Shown here piece after piece: positions 8,716 through 17,800 of a stretch of 37,858 nucleotides of DNA; position 1 is the first letter of the stretch; the number at the start of each line of letters is the position of its first letter. A model generated the notes under the pieces. It searched no databases and had not been told where the DNA came from. It saw only the letters and a list, made by a program, of their open reading frames with translations. Where the stretch lies: contig CBDUQI010000030.1 in NCBI GenBank assembly GCA_965369325.1, forward strand, positions 1 to 37,858, given 5' to 3'. The position numbers and the translations under genes are program-made. This stretch comes from CBDUQI01 sp965369325 (lineage in GTDB: Bacteria > Pseudomonadota > Gammaproteobacteria > Steroidobacterales > JBCBZW01).

Positions 8716-9146
8716 GCGCGCCGCTGCGGGTTGAATCGGGTGAAGGCGTAGCCGCCGAACGCGCCTGCGAGCCCTTGTATCACCAGCCCGCCCAGGCTGC
8801 GCGCGGCCGCAACCGGCGTGATATCAAACACCGCTTTCATGATGACATGCACCGCGATGAGGCTTACCGCGCCCGCCAGTACGTACAGTGCCGTGCGACG
8901 CTCAGGCCACCAGCGTAGAAGTAAAACGGTGACAGCGAAGGCCAGCGCAAAACCCACCGCGATCATTGGCGCGAATGCCGTGGCCATGCCGAGCAGATCC
9001 TGCCCGGTAGTGGCCAGACGTTGCCCGAGACCCACGCTTAGCCCCATGTCATTCACTCGGGCTAACACGGACTGGGTGGCCGCGACTGCCGCTAGGCAGT
9101 AAGCCACCAGTACGGCCATAATAAATGCGCCTGCTTTGCGAATCAT
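8712..9146 (-). CDS. Small integral membrane protein, function unknown
   Basis: This 144-aa protein is mostly hydrophobic, with four likely membrane helices: about residues 6-25, 50-77 (FAPMIAVGFALAFAVTVLLL), 86-108 (LYVLAGAVSLIAVHVIMKAV) and 118-136 (LGGLVIQGLAGAFGGYAF). Short basic loops (WWPERR) separate them. The layout, a first helix followed by three closely spaced ones, and the G/A-rich last helix resemble another small membrane protein at 13969, though I cannot claim homology. The gene converges on the TPR lipoprotein and overlaps its stop codon. The ATG at 9146 has only a weak ribosome site. No residue suggests a transport or enzyme role. Confidence 0.6.
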   Translation of the reverse strand: MIRKAGAFIMAVLVAYCLAAVAATQSVLARVNDMGLSVGLGQRLATTGQDLLGMATAFAPMIAVGFALAFAVTVLLLRWWPERRTALYVLAGAVSLIAVHVIMKAVFDITPVAAARSLGGLVIQGLAGAFGGYAFTRFNPQRRA

Positions 9147-9313
9147 GTGTGGTTACCTGTTGCGGGCATCCCGCTCTCATCCGAAGTTGTTCTTAGAGCC
9201 TGGTAGACTAGAGGCTTGCCGAGCGTTATGCCAGCGGCACACATGCCCGGGGTTGTATCGCCAGTCGCGCAGTCTCGGGTTCGCGTTGCCTTTACGGCAC
9301 AAGGAGCGAATTT

Positions 9314-10393
9314 ATGCGAAGCGTATTGTTCTGCGCGTTGATGGGCTGCTTGTTGCCTAAGCTCGCGCTCGGGGCACCCCCGGCGTACCGATTGCAAACG
9401 GTGACTGATGCACTCACCTCGCCTTGGTGCGTCGCGTTTTTACCCGGCGGTGATTTTCTGGCGACTGAGTTAGCCGGTGCGCTCAAGCGCATCAACGCAG
9501 ATGGTACGCGCGTGAGTGAGATCGCGGGTGTGCCGCAGGTGTACTACGCCGGCCAGGGCGGATTGTTTGACGTACTTGTGCACCCCCGCTTCGCGGACAA
9601 TCGCGTGCTCTACCTGTCTTACGCGCAAGGCACGCCGAAAGACAATGGCGTGGCGATAATGCGTGCGCGTTTGTCTGGCAACAGTCTGGAGGACGCGAAG
9701 GTGATCTACCGCAACGCGGCGCGCAAAGATACACCCGTGCACTACGGCGGTCGGATGGCATGGGCCGAGGACGGCAGCCTGCTGTTGAGTTCCGGCGACG
9801 GTTTCGATTATCGCGAGGCCGCACAAGATCGGACGAGTGAACTGGGCAAGCTTATCCGCATCACCGAAGATGGCGCCAGCGCACCCGGTAACCCCTTCGC
9901 CAACGCGCCGAACGTCTGGAGCTACGGGCATCGCAATCCGCAGGGGCTGGCGGTGGACAGTCGCGGGCAGGTGTACATGCATGAGCATGGTCCGCGCGGC
10001 GGGGATGAAGTGAACGTGATACAGCAAGGCCTTAACTACGGCTGGCCGGCGATTACCTACGGCATCGACTACAACGGCGCCAAAGTATCGCCTTATACCG
10101 AGTGGGATGGCATGGAGCAACCAGTGCATTACTGGGTGCCGTCCATCGCGCCATCCGGGCTGGCGGTTTACGAAGGCGAGGCCTTTCCCCAATGGCGGGG
10201 TGATCTGTTTGTTGGCGCGCTGGTCGACCAGGAGGTCCGTCGCCTACACATGAAAGATGGCCAGGTAGTGAGCGAGACGTCGATGTTCTCGGAACTGAAC
10301 GCGCGCGTCCGCGATGTGCGCATGGGCCCGGATGGTGCACTTTATCTACTGACCGAATCGCCGGGCAGGCTGGTGCGAGTGGTGGCGCAGTAG
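9314..10393 (+). CDS. PQQ-dependent soluble aldose sugar dehydrogenase family protein
   Basis: This 359-aa protein has a signal peptide (cleavage near LALGAPP) and a six-bladed beta-propeller of the glucose/sorbosone dehydrogenase family. Family signatures are clear: LTSPWCVAFLPGGDFLATE in the first blade, GGQGGLFDV-type (here GQGGLFDVLVHP), the loop carrying the general-base region (VHYGGRMAWAEDGSLLLSSGD), SYGHRNPQGLAVD, and MHEHGPRGGDEVNVI, which in the family contacts PQQ and calcium. It matches the Asd/YliI type in size. It would oxidise aldoses in the periplasm using PQQ. An AAGGAG ribosome site precedes the ATG. Its stop overlaps by one base the GTG start of a PqqB-like gene, so the two are probably translated together. 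A related propeller gene is at the right edge of the window. Confidence 0.88.
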   Translation: MRSVLFCALMGCLLPKLALGAPPAYRLQTVTDALTSPWCVAFLPGGDFLATELAGALKRINADGTRVSEIAGVPQVYYAGQGGLFDVLVHPRFADNRVLYLSYAQGTPKDNGVAIMRARLSGNSLEDAKVIYRNAARKDTPVHYGGRMAWAEDGSLLLSSGDGFDYREAAQDRTSELGKLIRITEDGASAPGNPFANAPNVWSYGHRNPQGLAVDSRGQVYMHEHGPRGGDEVNVIQQGLNYGWPAITYGIDYNGAKVSPYTEWDGMEQPVHYWVPSIAPSGLAVYEGEAFPQWRGDLFVGALVDQEVRRLHMKDGQVVSETSMFSELNARVRDVRMGPDGALYLLTESPGRLVRVVAQ

Positions 10394-11433
10394 TGCGCTT
10401 GGTCGAAGGTGTGCTCCCACGCATCGGTCGCTCGGCAGGGCGGCCCATCGCCGCGTTGGCTTACCTGTGCATAGCGTTAGTCTCAAGCGCCTGTGTCAGC
10501 CCCGCAGCGCTGGGGACGGTAAGGCCTTCGGCTTGTGATGTGGAATTGCTCGTGTTGGGGATCGCCCAGGATGCGGGAGCGCCGCAGATGGGCAGGCACG
10601 ACGATCCGGCATGGGCGAGCCCATCGCTGCGTCGCCTTGCCACCTCGCTTGCGCTTATCGACCACCGTGCCGGCACGCGTTACCTGTTTGAGGCAACGCC
10701 GGATATGCGCGAGCAGCTTTATCGGCTTGATCTACATGCGCCGCCCGCCAGCAGTCCGGGGCTGGACGGGGTTTTCTTAACCCACGCGCATATCGGTCAC
10801 TACACCGGGCTGATGTTCCTGGGGCACGAGTCGATGGGCGCGCAGACGGTGCCGGTGTACGCCATGCCGCGAATGTTGCGGTACCTGTCCAGCAACGGGC
10901 CGTGGGATCAGTTGGTGCGTTTGCAGAACATCCAGTTGCGGCCTGTGCAGGATCGGCGGCGGGTTGAGCTTGGGCAAGGGCTGGCTGTGACTCCGTATCG
11001 TGTGCCGCATCGTGATGAGTACTCCGAGACCGTGGGGTTCGTGATTGAGGTGCTCGACGGTGCGCGCGTGTTGTTTGTGCCGGATGTCGACAGTTGGGAT
11101 CGCTGGGAATCGGAGTATGGCGTGCGCATAGAGACGATGATTCAGGCAGTGGATCTGGCCTACCTCGATGCCACTTTCTACGACAATAACGAAATTCCGG
11201 GGCGCGATATGTCCGCGATACCGCATCCACGAATCGCGCAAATGATGAAGCGTTTTGCCGTGTTGGAGGCCTCGCAGCGAGAGAAGATTCAATTCATCCA
11301 TTTGAACCATACTAATCCGGCACGATACCCGCGCAGTGATGCCGGCGCTGCCGTGACCACTGCGGGCTTTCATCTGGCGCAGGAGATGGATTCGCGATGC
11401 TTGTTGCCCGGCAATCGCCGCGCAGATGAGTAG
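10393..11433 (+). CDS. PqqB-like metallo-beta-lactamase-fold protein, probably exported
   Basis: This 346-aa protein starts at a GTG overlapping the previous stop. A basic N-terminus and hydrophobic segment end in SSAC (Cys34), a possible but non-canonical lipobox. The body resembles PqqB-type MBL-fold hydrolases: the first strand LLVLGIAQDAGAPQMG, then the metal-loop region FLTHAHIGHYTGLMFLG, later TPYRVPHRDEYSETVGFVIE and FVPDVDSWDRWE, and near the end FIHLNHTNPA. The canonical MBL motif HxHxDH appears here as HAHIGH, with Gly at the Asp position. PqqB takes part in PQQ biosynthesis, probably hydroxylating the glutamate-tyrosine precursor, and is normally cytoplasmic. This exported paralog next to a PQQ enzyme may instead act on PQQ or another substrate; that is inference. 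Confidence 0.75.
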   Translation: MRLVEGVLPRIGRSAGRPIAALAYLCIALVSSACVSPAALGTVRPSACDVELLVLGIAQDAGAPQMGRHDDPAWASPSLRRLATSLALIDHRAGTRYLFEATPDMREQLYRLDLHAPPASSPGLDGVFLTHAHIGHYTGLMFLGHESMGAQTVPVYAMPRMLRYLSSNGPWDQLVRLQNIQLRPVQDRRRVELGQGLAVTPYRVPHRDEYSETVGFVIEVLDGARVLFVPDVDSWDRWESEYGVRIETMIQAVDLAYLDATFYDNNEIPGRDMSAIPHPRIAQMMKRFAVLEASQREKIQFIHLNHTNPARYPRSDAGAAVTTAGFHLAQEMDSRCLLPGNRRADE

Positions 11434-11463
11434 TGGCCTTGCGGCACGTAGTACGGTGCGCTC

Positions 11464-11512
11464 GTTGAGCCGCGGGCCCCGGTCCCTCCAAAACCGGCCC
11501 GCTGTGCTCAAC
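11464..11512. terminator. Stem-loop between convergent genes, probable bidirectional terminator
   Basis: Outer arms GTTGAGC (11464-11470) and GCTCAAC (11506-11512) are perfectly complementary. Inside them GCGGGCC..GGT pairs with ACCGGCCCGC around a CCCTCCAAA loop, with a small bulge. It lies between two convergent stops. A T-rich run (TTTGTTTT) follows on the plus strand 17 nt on. Confidence 0.6.
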
Positions 11513-11534
11513 CTGAGATATGCCGGGGTTTGTT

Positions 11535-13655
11535 TTACCTCGGCCGGGCCTCCCGATAGGCGCGCATCGCGCTACGCCGGAAACGATCTCGATCTGCGGC
11601 ATCGAGATGACCGTTCGCTACCAACGCATCCAACGCACTGACAACACACAAGCGGTACGCCGCCATGCCCAGATCGGGATCATCGAAGCGACAGGGAATT
11701 TCCGGGAATTGAATCCGCTCACCGTGGCGTACATTAAACAGTTTGTTGCGCACACCACCGGTCCAGGCCACCTCTACCGTCGCCCGCCGCGCGTTGCCGA
11801 GCCCGAACACGCCTTCGCGGGCGTGCGAGGCGAGGTAACCGCCCACGTGGACAGGCCGCATCGCGGTGGTGCCGCGTGCCGGGGTAACTGTTACGGTGGC
11901 GCCGATGCCGGAGCGATTGTGGCTAGCCCCTTCGATCAATCCGACTGAACCGGTCGGTGTGACGGCCACCCAGCGGTTGCCGTTGTCGGCGCTGTTGATC
12001 TCGATGGTCATGCGCCCTTCCTGGTAGCGGGTGCCGCCCCAGACGAACGTGTCCGGTGCAGGCCCAGGTGCCCAGGCGGCGACAAATGTATCGAAAGGAT
12101 CAAACGCGCTGCCGAAGCTGGCGCCACCGGCCTGCAGCGGGACATCCTCGGGCACCCACAGATCGGAGACGGTGACGAAATCGGCAAAGCCATCACGGTT
12201 GAGGTCGCCGGTGGCGAGACCCTGCACGTTGTAGCGGCGGTAGTCCAACGGAATCGCCTCAACATCGGCGACAAAACGTCCGTTCTTCGCGCAGCCTTCG
12301 TTGCGAAGCAGTCCGCCCGGATTGTCCGCCTGTTTGACCAGCACCTGATCCAGCCCGCCGTTGAATACCACATCCGTATCGCCGTCGTTGTCGTAGTCCA
12401 GCGCGCCATTCCCCCAGCCAAAGGGCGTCGCGGCAAGCTCTGGGTTAAGGCCCACGTCGTCGAAGGTTCCGTCCCCACGCCCAAGCATCCAGCGTGAGGA
12501 ATGGTCCCCCAGCTCATTCGGCACACCGATGTGATTGAAGGCGTAGTCACCAAAACTGGAGACGAAGATGTCCAGATGGCTATCGCAGTTGTAGTCGGCA
12601 AATGCGATGCTCATCCAGGTGCTCGATGACTCCTCGCGCTGGTTGATCGGCTGGTCGGTGAAGTTGCCGGTGCCGTCGTTCAGCATCACATGTATCCACC
12701 CGCGGTTGAACGGCCCGCCGACTTTAATCGGCAGTACCTCGCATTGATCGTCGGCGAACAGAACGTCCAGATCGCCGTCTGCATCGACGTCAGCCATGCC
12801 AAGGCCCCAGGTGATACCAGCCACCGCTAACTCGTTACCTTCCGCGTCGACGATGCCCCGTAGGGTTTCGATGCCGGAGCTCGCACTGACGTCCGTGAAC
12901 GTGTTGTCGCCGTCGTTGAGAAACAACTGGTTGTGCTCCACCTCGTGCATCAGCTCCGCAATGAAGCACGGTGCGAAATCGTTTTGTGGCCAGTTGTTGG
13001 TGAACACGACATCCAGCAGGCCATCGCCGTTGACATCGCCCATGCCGCAGCCAGCGGTAGAGCGGCTTCCGCCGTCGAGATTGCTGTTCGGCATGAATGC
13101 AAAGGTGCCGTCGCCGTTGTTGATAAACAGGCGGTTCGCCTCGCCCACGCCAGTGACCAATAGATCTTCGTCCCCGTCGTTGTCGATATCGCCATAACAC
13201 GCCGCTTCGCTGTCCTGCGCCGTGCTGTCGACGCCGGCTTGAGCGGCCACGTCCACCAGCGTAAGCGCACCGGTTTCACTAAGCTGATTAGCATACAGAC
13301 TGTTCGCGCGACCTGGGCCATTGGTGACATAGATGTCCAGATCGCCGTCGCGGTCGTAGTCGAACAGCGCCGCGCCGGGCAGCCCATGAAACCGGCCCGG
13401 CACCAGAAACGGCAGATCGGCAAGCGCCACGGGCATCTCCAATGACCCTGCGCGCAGTGCCTCGAGTTCATGGAAGTTCGCGCGCTTGGCGCGTCGATAT
13501 TCAACCAAGTCTGCGGCGACGTCGGTGAACTGCACACCGCCGTTCACCGCCGAGCTGCCATCGCTGCCCTGAGCGGTCGTGGTCAGAAATAGCGCGAGGA
13601 GTAATAGTGCTTGGAGTGGCGTCCAGGGGGACGTATTGCGGGTCAGCGTCTTCAT
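11535..13655 (-). CDS. Secreted FG-GAP/VCBS repeat protein with ASPIC/UnbV domain (CRTAC1-like)
   Basis: This 706-aa exported protein has a signal peptide (hydrophobic ALLLLALFLTTTAQG) and about seven FG-GAP blades, each with a calcium-binding DxDxDGDxD loop, for example DYDRDGDLDIYV, DIDNDGDEDLLV, DVNGDGLLDVVF, DVDADGDLDVLF, DYDNDGDTDVVF. The C-terminal roughly 110 residues carry an ASPIC/UnbV module (NRSGIGATVTV, then VHVGGYLASHAREGVFGLGNA). Such proteins form calcium-bound beta-propellers at the surface or outside the cell; their ligands are mostly unknown. The ATG at 13655 is chosen over an upstream ATG at 13916 because a GGAG site and signal peptide follow the usual layout. It is paralogous in plan to the protein at 34184. 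It converges on the PqqB-like gene. Confidence 0.85.
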   Translation of the reverse strand: MKTLTRNTSPWTPLQALLLLALFLTTTAQGSDGSSAVNGGVQFTDVAADLVEYRRAKRANFHELEALRAGSLEMPVALADLPFLVPGRFHGLPGAALFDYDRDGDLDIYVTNGPGRANSLYANQLSETGALTLVDVAAQAGVDSTAQDSEAACYGDIDNDGDEDLLVTGVGEANRLFINNGDGTFAFMPNSNLDGGSRSTAGCGMGDVNGDGLLDVVFTNNWPQNDFAPCFIAELMHEVEHNQLFLNDGDNTFTDVSASSGIETLRGIVDAEGNELAVAGITWGLGMADVDADGDLDVLFADDQCEVLPIKVGGPFNRGWIHVMLNDGTGNFTDQPINQREESSSTWMSIAFADYNCDSHLDIFVSSFGDYAFNHIGVPNELGDHSSRWMLGRGDGTFDDVGLNPELAATPFGWGNGALDYDNDGDTDVVFNGGLDQVLVKQADNPGGLLRNEGCAKNGRFVADVEAIPLDYRRYNVQGLATGDLNRDGFADFVTVSDLWVPEDVPLQAGGASFGSAFDPFDTFVAAWAPGPAPDTFVWGGTRYQEGRMTIEINSADNGNRWVAVTPTGSVGLIEGASHNRSGIGATVTVTPARGTTAMRPVHVGGYLASHAREGVFGLGNARRATVEVAWTGGVRNKLFNVRHGERIQFPEIPCRFDDPDLGMAAYRLCVVSALDALVANGHLDAADRDRFRRSAMRAYREARPR

Positions 13656-13968
13656 TGCCGGGTGCTCCAGTGGTTCGATTCGTGCCAATGCCCCTCGGTT
13701 CATGCGGACGTAGCATCCGTGGTGTCTTCCGCGTTGCCGGCACGCGCCAGCTGCATAAACCGAAGCCTTTACCTCTCCTGCGTTATTTCTCACTGCGGGG
13801 GGCCAATTTATTGCAGAGCTGAATGTTATGTGCGACCAAGTCTTTGAGAAAAAACAAGACCTGACCGACTTCGAGTGTTGTTCTACTTTGTTATCTCGGA
13901 TACGCTCGCAATACACGTCGTCGCTTGGAGCGCGAACTTAGCTCTGGCGCTTTATGGGTGAGCTGATT
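13656..13968. other. Divergent intergenic region, no gene seen
   Basis: These 313 bp separate the minus-strand ASPIC gene from the plus-strand membrane protein. Both promoters should lie here. The only structure I see is a weak repeat AGCGC (13929-13933) / GCGCT (13947-13951) just upstream of the plus-strand gene. Short open frames across it are not supported by ribosome sites. Confidence 0.4.
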
Positions 13969-14385
13969 ATGAAAATATTACGAATCGTTGCGGCAGTGGT
14001 GTTGGGCCTGATGATAGGCGGTGCCGTGAACATGGGGTTGATTTTATTCGGCTCAGGTGTCGTTCCTGCCCCGGACGGTGTCGACGTGACGGATGCTGAG
14101 TCGATCGCAAATTCAATGCACCTGTACCAACCGAAGCACTTTTTGGTCCCGTTCCTGGCGCATGCCGTGGGTACCTTAGGGGGGGCGATCGCGGGGCACC
14201 TCATCGCGGGGAGCCATCGCAATATCGTAGCCTATGTGATCGGGGCCGTGTTTTTCGCCGGCGGCATTGGTGCGGCCACGATGATCCCGGCGCCTGTGTG
14301 GTTTATCGTTGTTGATCTCCTGTTGGCCTATTTCCCAATGGCGGCACTTGCCACAGTAATCGCAAACAGAATTAGAGCAACGTAG
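13969..14385 (+). CDS. Small integral membrane protein, function unknown
   Basis: The product is a 138-aa protein with four predicted membrane helices: about residues 3-22 (ILRIVAAVVLGLMIGGAVNMGL), 55-74 (FLVPFLAHAVGTLGGAIAGHLIA), 80-98 (IVAYVIGAVFFAGGIGAATMI) and 103-125 (VWFIVVDLLLAYFPMAALATVIA). Between helices 1 and 2 is a polar loop with PDGVDVTDAESIA. This layout is typical of an uncharacterised family of small bacterial membrane proteins; I do not recognise a named function. The ATG at 13969 is preferred to 13954 because a GGTGAG site lies at good distance and the helix follows directly. It converges on a small lipoprotein gene. Confidence 0.65.
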   Translation: MKILRIVAAVVLGLMIGGAVNMGLILFGSGVVPAPDGVDVTDAESIANSMHLYQPKHFLVPFLAHAVGTLGGAIAGHLIAGSHRNIVAYVIGAVFFAGGIGAATMIPAPVWFIVVDLLLAYFPMAALATVIANRIRAT

Positions 14386-14395
14386 TCTGCGCCTG

Positions 14396-14408
14396 ACGCC
14401 TCCGGCGT
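14396..14408. terminator. Short GC stem between convergent genes, weak terminator candidate
   Basis: ACGCC (14396-14400) and GGCGT (14404-14408) pair around a TCC loop, extendable by a T-A pair after a G-T wobble. It stands just after the membrane-protein stop and before the convergent lipoprotein stop. There is no T-run. Confidence 0.3.
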
Positions 14409-14456
14409 TAACTCAACGCTGACCGTTAGACCAACGCGGACTTGATCCCGGTGGCC

Positions 14457-14681
14457 TCACAGTTGACCGCCGCCATCCTCATCCAGCGCGGCCTTGCGCG
14501 CCTTCTCGGCTTCCTCGAGCGTGTCCTGGACTGATCGGGCCCGATCAAGGGTCTCCGTCTGCTCCTGCCACACATGCGATTCAGACGGCTCTTCGCTATT
14601 CGGGGCAGGCGGTGGCTCTGCGTCGGAACAACCGAGGCAGGCAACGGCCAGACTTGCCCCTGCAATCAATGTTCTGATCAT
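14457..14681 (-). CDS. Small lipoprotein-like protein
   Basis: This 74-aa product has an N-terminal basic residue, a hydrophobic run and cysteines in AVACLGCSD (Cys15 and Cys18), which fits a small lipoprotein signal though the lipobox is not canonical. The mature part is short, proline-rich first, then a charged helical stretch (LEEAEKARKAAL) likely to be coiled. A GGAG site precedes the ATG at 14681; an in-frame ATG at 14708 would add nine unlikely residues. The gene lies at the left border of the CHAT/peroxidase region, on the same strand. No family is recognised. Confidence 0.55.
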   Translation of the reverse strand: MIRTLIAGASLAVACLGCSDAEPPPAPNSEEPSESHVWQEQTETLDRARSVQDTLEEAEKARKAALDEDGGGQL

Positions 14682-14770
14682 GCTCTTGCTCCATTCGTGA
14701 CAATGCATCCAACACTCGGCGCGGCATTCATAGAATGCTTGGTCGAGTTTACCCCGCGAGGGGCCGTTAT

Positions 14771-14784
14771 CGATATAGATATCG
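14771..14784. repeat. Inverted repeat in intergenic DNA
   Basis: CGATAT (14771-14776) and ATATCG (14779-14784) are perfect inverted arms with a 2-bp AG spacer. The repeat lies about 90 bp upstream of the small lipoprotein gene, so a regulatory role is possible. A site this short can also occur by chance. Confidence 0.3.
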
Positions 14785-14824
14785 CCAACCAGTGATCAAG
14801 CAAAACTGCGAATCTCTACGCAGG

Positions 14825-14851
14825 GGGTGTCCGAATCATCGATGATCACCC
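14825..14851 (-). terminator. Stem-loop just downstream of the CHAT operon
   Basis: The 12-bp palindrome ATCATCGATGAT (14835-14846) is flanked by GGGTG (14825-14829) and CACCC (14847-14851), which can pair as an outer stem with one internal loop. It starts 17 nt after the CHAT stop codon on the minus strand. No T-run follows, so factor-independent termination is uncertain. Confidence 0.4.
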
Positions 14852-14867
14852 AAGAATCTGTGATGAA

Positions 14868-17800
14868 CTATCGTGGACGACCCACGGAACTTAGTACATA
14901 CGGGGCCCAGTAGTATGGCGCTTTGTATCTCATTGAGCTGCGCAGCTCGTTCTGAGCCGCTCGCAGGGCGTCTGCCGCAGACAGCCCCCGTGTTTGATAG
15001 GCGTGGTAGAACAACTTCATGAAATCTGCTGAGGCCCTGTCGGCAACCGGCCATAGTGTTGAAATGACGTGATCAGCCCCCTGCGCGTGGAAACCACGCG
15101 CTAAACTCATCATCCCCTCGCCACTTAGGTGTTGGCCCAACGCGGTCTCACATCCAGATACCACCACCAGTTCGGCTTGAAATGTGTGTGCGAACAGCTC
15201 CGGCAACGTGATAAATCCATCATCCTGGTCGGTCGCGGTCATGATAATGCCGACCAGCTCAGGTATTTGAGCATCGAAGAACCCGTGCGATGCGATATGT
15301 AGAATACGCGATCGGCGCGTGGTGCTTGCAAACAGATTGTTTCGGTTCGCCGCCTCGCCGGTGTATACAAGTACCTGCTCACCAGGAAATAGGCGTGCCA
15401 GCGTTCCGGCCTCCTTCTCGGACCACGGCAGAGGAAACAGGCGCTCGCCAAGCGACTCTTTGATCTTGCCGCTGGGCAGGCTACTCAGGGCGTCGGCTAA
15501 CGTCTGCATCGAGTAGTTCGGGTTCGCGAATATGGTTAAGGTCGGACGGTCTTGTGGTGCGTTTTGCGTTGGCGCCGTGATATCGGCCAGCAGCGTTGAT
15601 ACCGAGGGGATTCGCGTAACCGCGATGTGAGCCAACAACGGTGATCGCTCTGTGTCTTCAATCGGTATAGGCAGTGCCGCTATGGGCAAAGCATCGAATG
15701 GACTGGTGGCAGAAAAATAGAGTTTTTGCGTGTTGCCCGGTAATATATTGCTCAGCAGTATGTCAGCCAATACCTCGCTGTTCGGTTGATCCAGTGATCT
15801 GCGCGAGTCAAGCTCGTCGGCTGCCGCAATGGCAAGGCGTTTCAGTTCACTCGCATCCCCCAATCGGTTTACGGCGAACGAATCGGCGCTAATGATGAAT
15901 GCGTAGCAATCAGCGTCATCCGGCGCGTAGCCTGCGTATGCGACCACTGAGTTGGCCGGTACGCAGATGTAGTCTATGACCACTTCACCGAACCTCAGCC
16001 GCTCTTGGACCGACTCGATGTCGGCCAGGGTGGACAGTGTAGGCTCGCGTTTCCACGGCCGATTCTTCTCCGATTGTTCCAGCGTTCGGTAGTATTGCTG
16101 GGTCAACAGAGCCGTTTCGGCGGGCTCCAGGTCGTGGAGTGCTCGCCGATGCGCCAGTGTCCTCAATTTCCGTAGTAGCGCTTTGCCCGATGGGTTGCTG
16201 TCGCCGTCAGCTTTCTGGGACTGGCTGAACATGCGCTGGTGCAGTAGGTTGGTTGCGCGACCGCGTTCCAGAACGACGAGGGCTTGTCGAGCCGCCACTT
16301 CGGTGCCGGTTAGCCTGGAGCGTTCCAGCAGGAGCCCCGCTTGTTCAAGAAAAATATCGAACGTTTGGGCTGTCCAAGCGGGCCCGAGGCGGTAAAATTC
16401 GAGCTCGTCGCGAACTTGTTCTATAAGCGAAATCGCTTGATCCGCGATTTCCATAGCCTTGTCCAATTTTCCTTGCCGGCGATACAAGCGCACTAGCAGC
16501 CGCGAAACACCTAACACCTCGACGACGACTGGAGTTCTGGCGTTAAAGTCCTTATACGCCTCACGCAGGAGACGTTCGGCCTCCGCATATTCCTGGTTGG
16601 CCATCAGAATTTGGCCACGGCCGGCGGTTAACGTCGAAAGTGGCACCCGCCCGCTGCCTGTTCTTCCCTTTTTGTTTTCATCTTCCAAAAGCTCCCATGC
16701 CTGATTGTTGATCGATTTTGCCTTCGAAAGTTTACCGAGCGCCAACTGATCGAGTGAGAGTTCATGCAGTGCTGCTATAAGCCAGCTCGTCGATGCATCC
16801 TGCAACTCGCCGTCCGGAAATATTGTCGACTGAAAGTACGCCACGCTTTCCTCATGTAACGCGCTAGCTTCCTGCGCTCGGCCCGATTGACGTAAGGCTT
16901 TTCCGAGCCATAACTGCGACACGTGGGATCGCCAGATACGCCCGGACTTTGTGTCCACATCCACAGCAAGTTGGGCATAGTGCTGCGCTTTGTTGTAGTC
17001 GCCGAGGCGCAGGTAAATTTGCCCCAGCTTGGAGTAAGAAGTCGCTTTGAGGGAGGGGTTGTAATGTTGCTCAGCATGATCCACCGCTTCGTGCGCGGCT
17101 TGTTTGGCCGAGACGTACTCGCCAAGTTCTATGTAAACATGGCTGAGATTGCCCAACGTGTAAACCAGGTTGCGCGCGTCTTTGAGATCGCGAAACAGCG
17201 CCGCTGCGTACTTGAGGTTCTGCTCCGCTGCATCGTATTCTCGTAGGCCGGCATGGTATCCACCCAAATAATTGTGGATATGCCCAAGGACACTGGGGGC
17301 GTCGAAAGTGTCAGCTTCCTTCCGGGCCTCATCGAGGCGGGCTTTGCCGGCCTCGGCCTGCCCTACCAGAATTTGCGCAAACCCCAGGTTGGCTACAATC
17401 TCCGCACGATCTAGTCGCTGTGCCTTTGATAATTGGCTCGGAACTTCAAGTTGCTTCAGCGCCAGTTCGAACATTTCGATTGACTGCTCGTACTTGTCTT
17501 GAGCGAAAAGTATTTTCGCTTTCAGCCAAGGCAACTGATGGCATATGGGAGCAGGAACGCAGGCGGAAGGTGCGTACTGCTCAAGGACTTGTGCCGCCTG
17601 GTCCAGTAGAAACAGGTCGTAAAGAATGGTTGCCTGTGCCAGCCGCGCATAGGCCGAGAGGTGATGTACATCTATCGACAGGGCCGCTGCGCGGCCATAG
17701 CTCTCTGCGGCATCCTGCAAGGACTGCGCAGACGATTGCGTGAGATGCTGTCGGGCTTCGCTGAAATATCGCGCGGCCCGATGGAGTTCCGCTGTTGGCT

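Noticed and set aside
9470..10192. 240-aa minus-strand frame opposite the aldose dehydrogenase gene
   Set aside because: The plus frame carries all family motifs of the PQQ dehydrogenase; the opposite frame has none.
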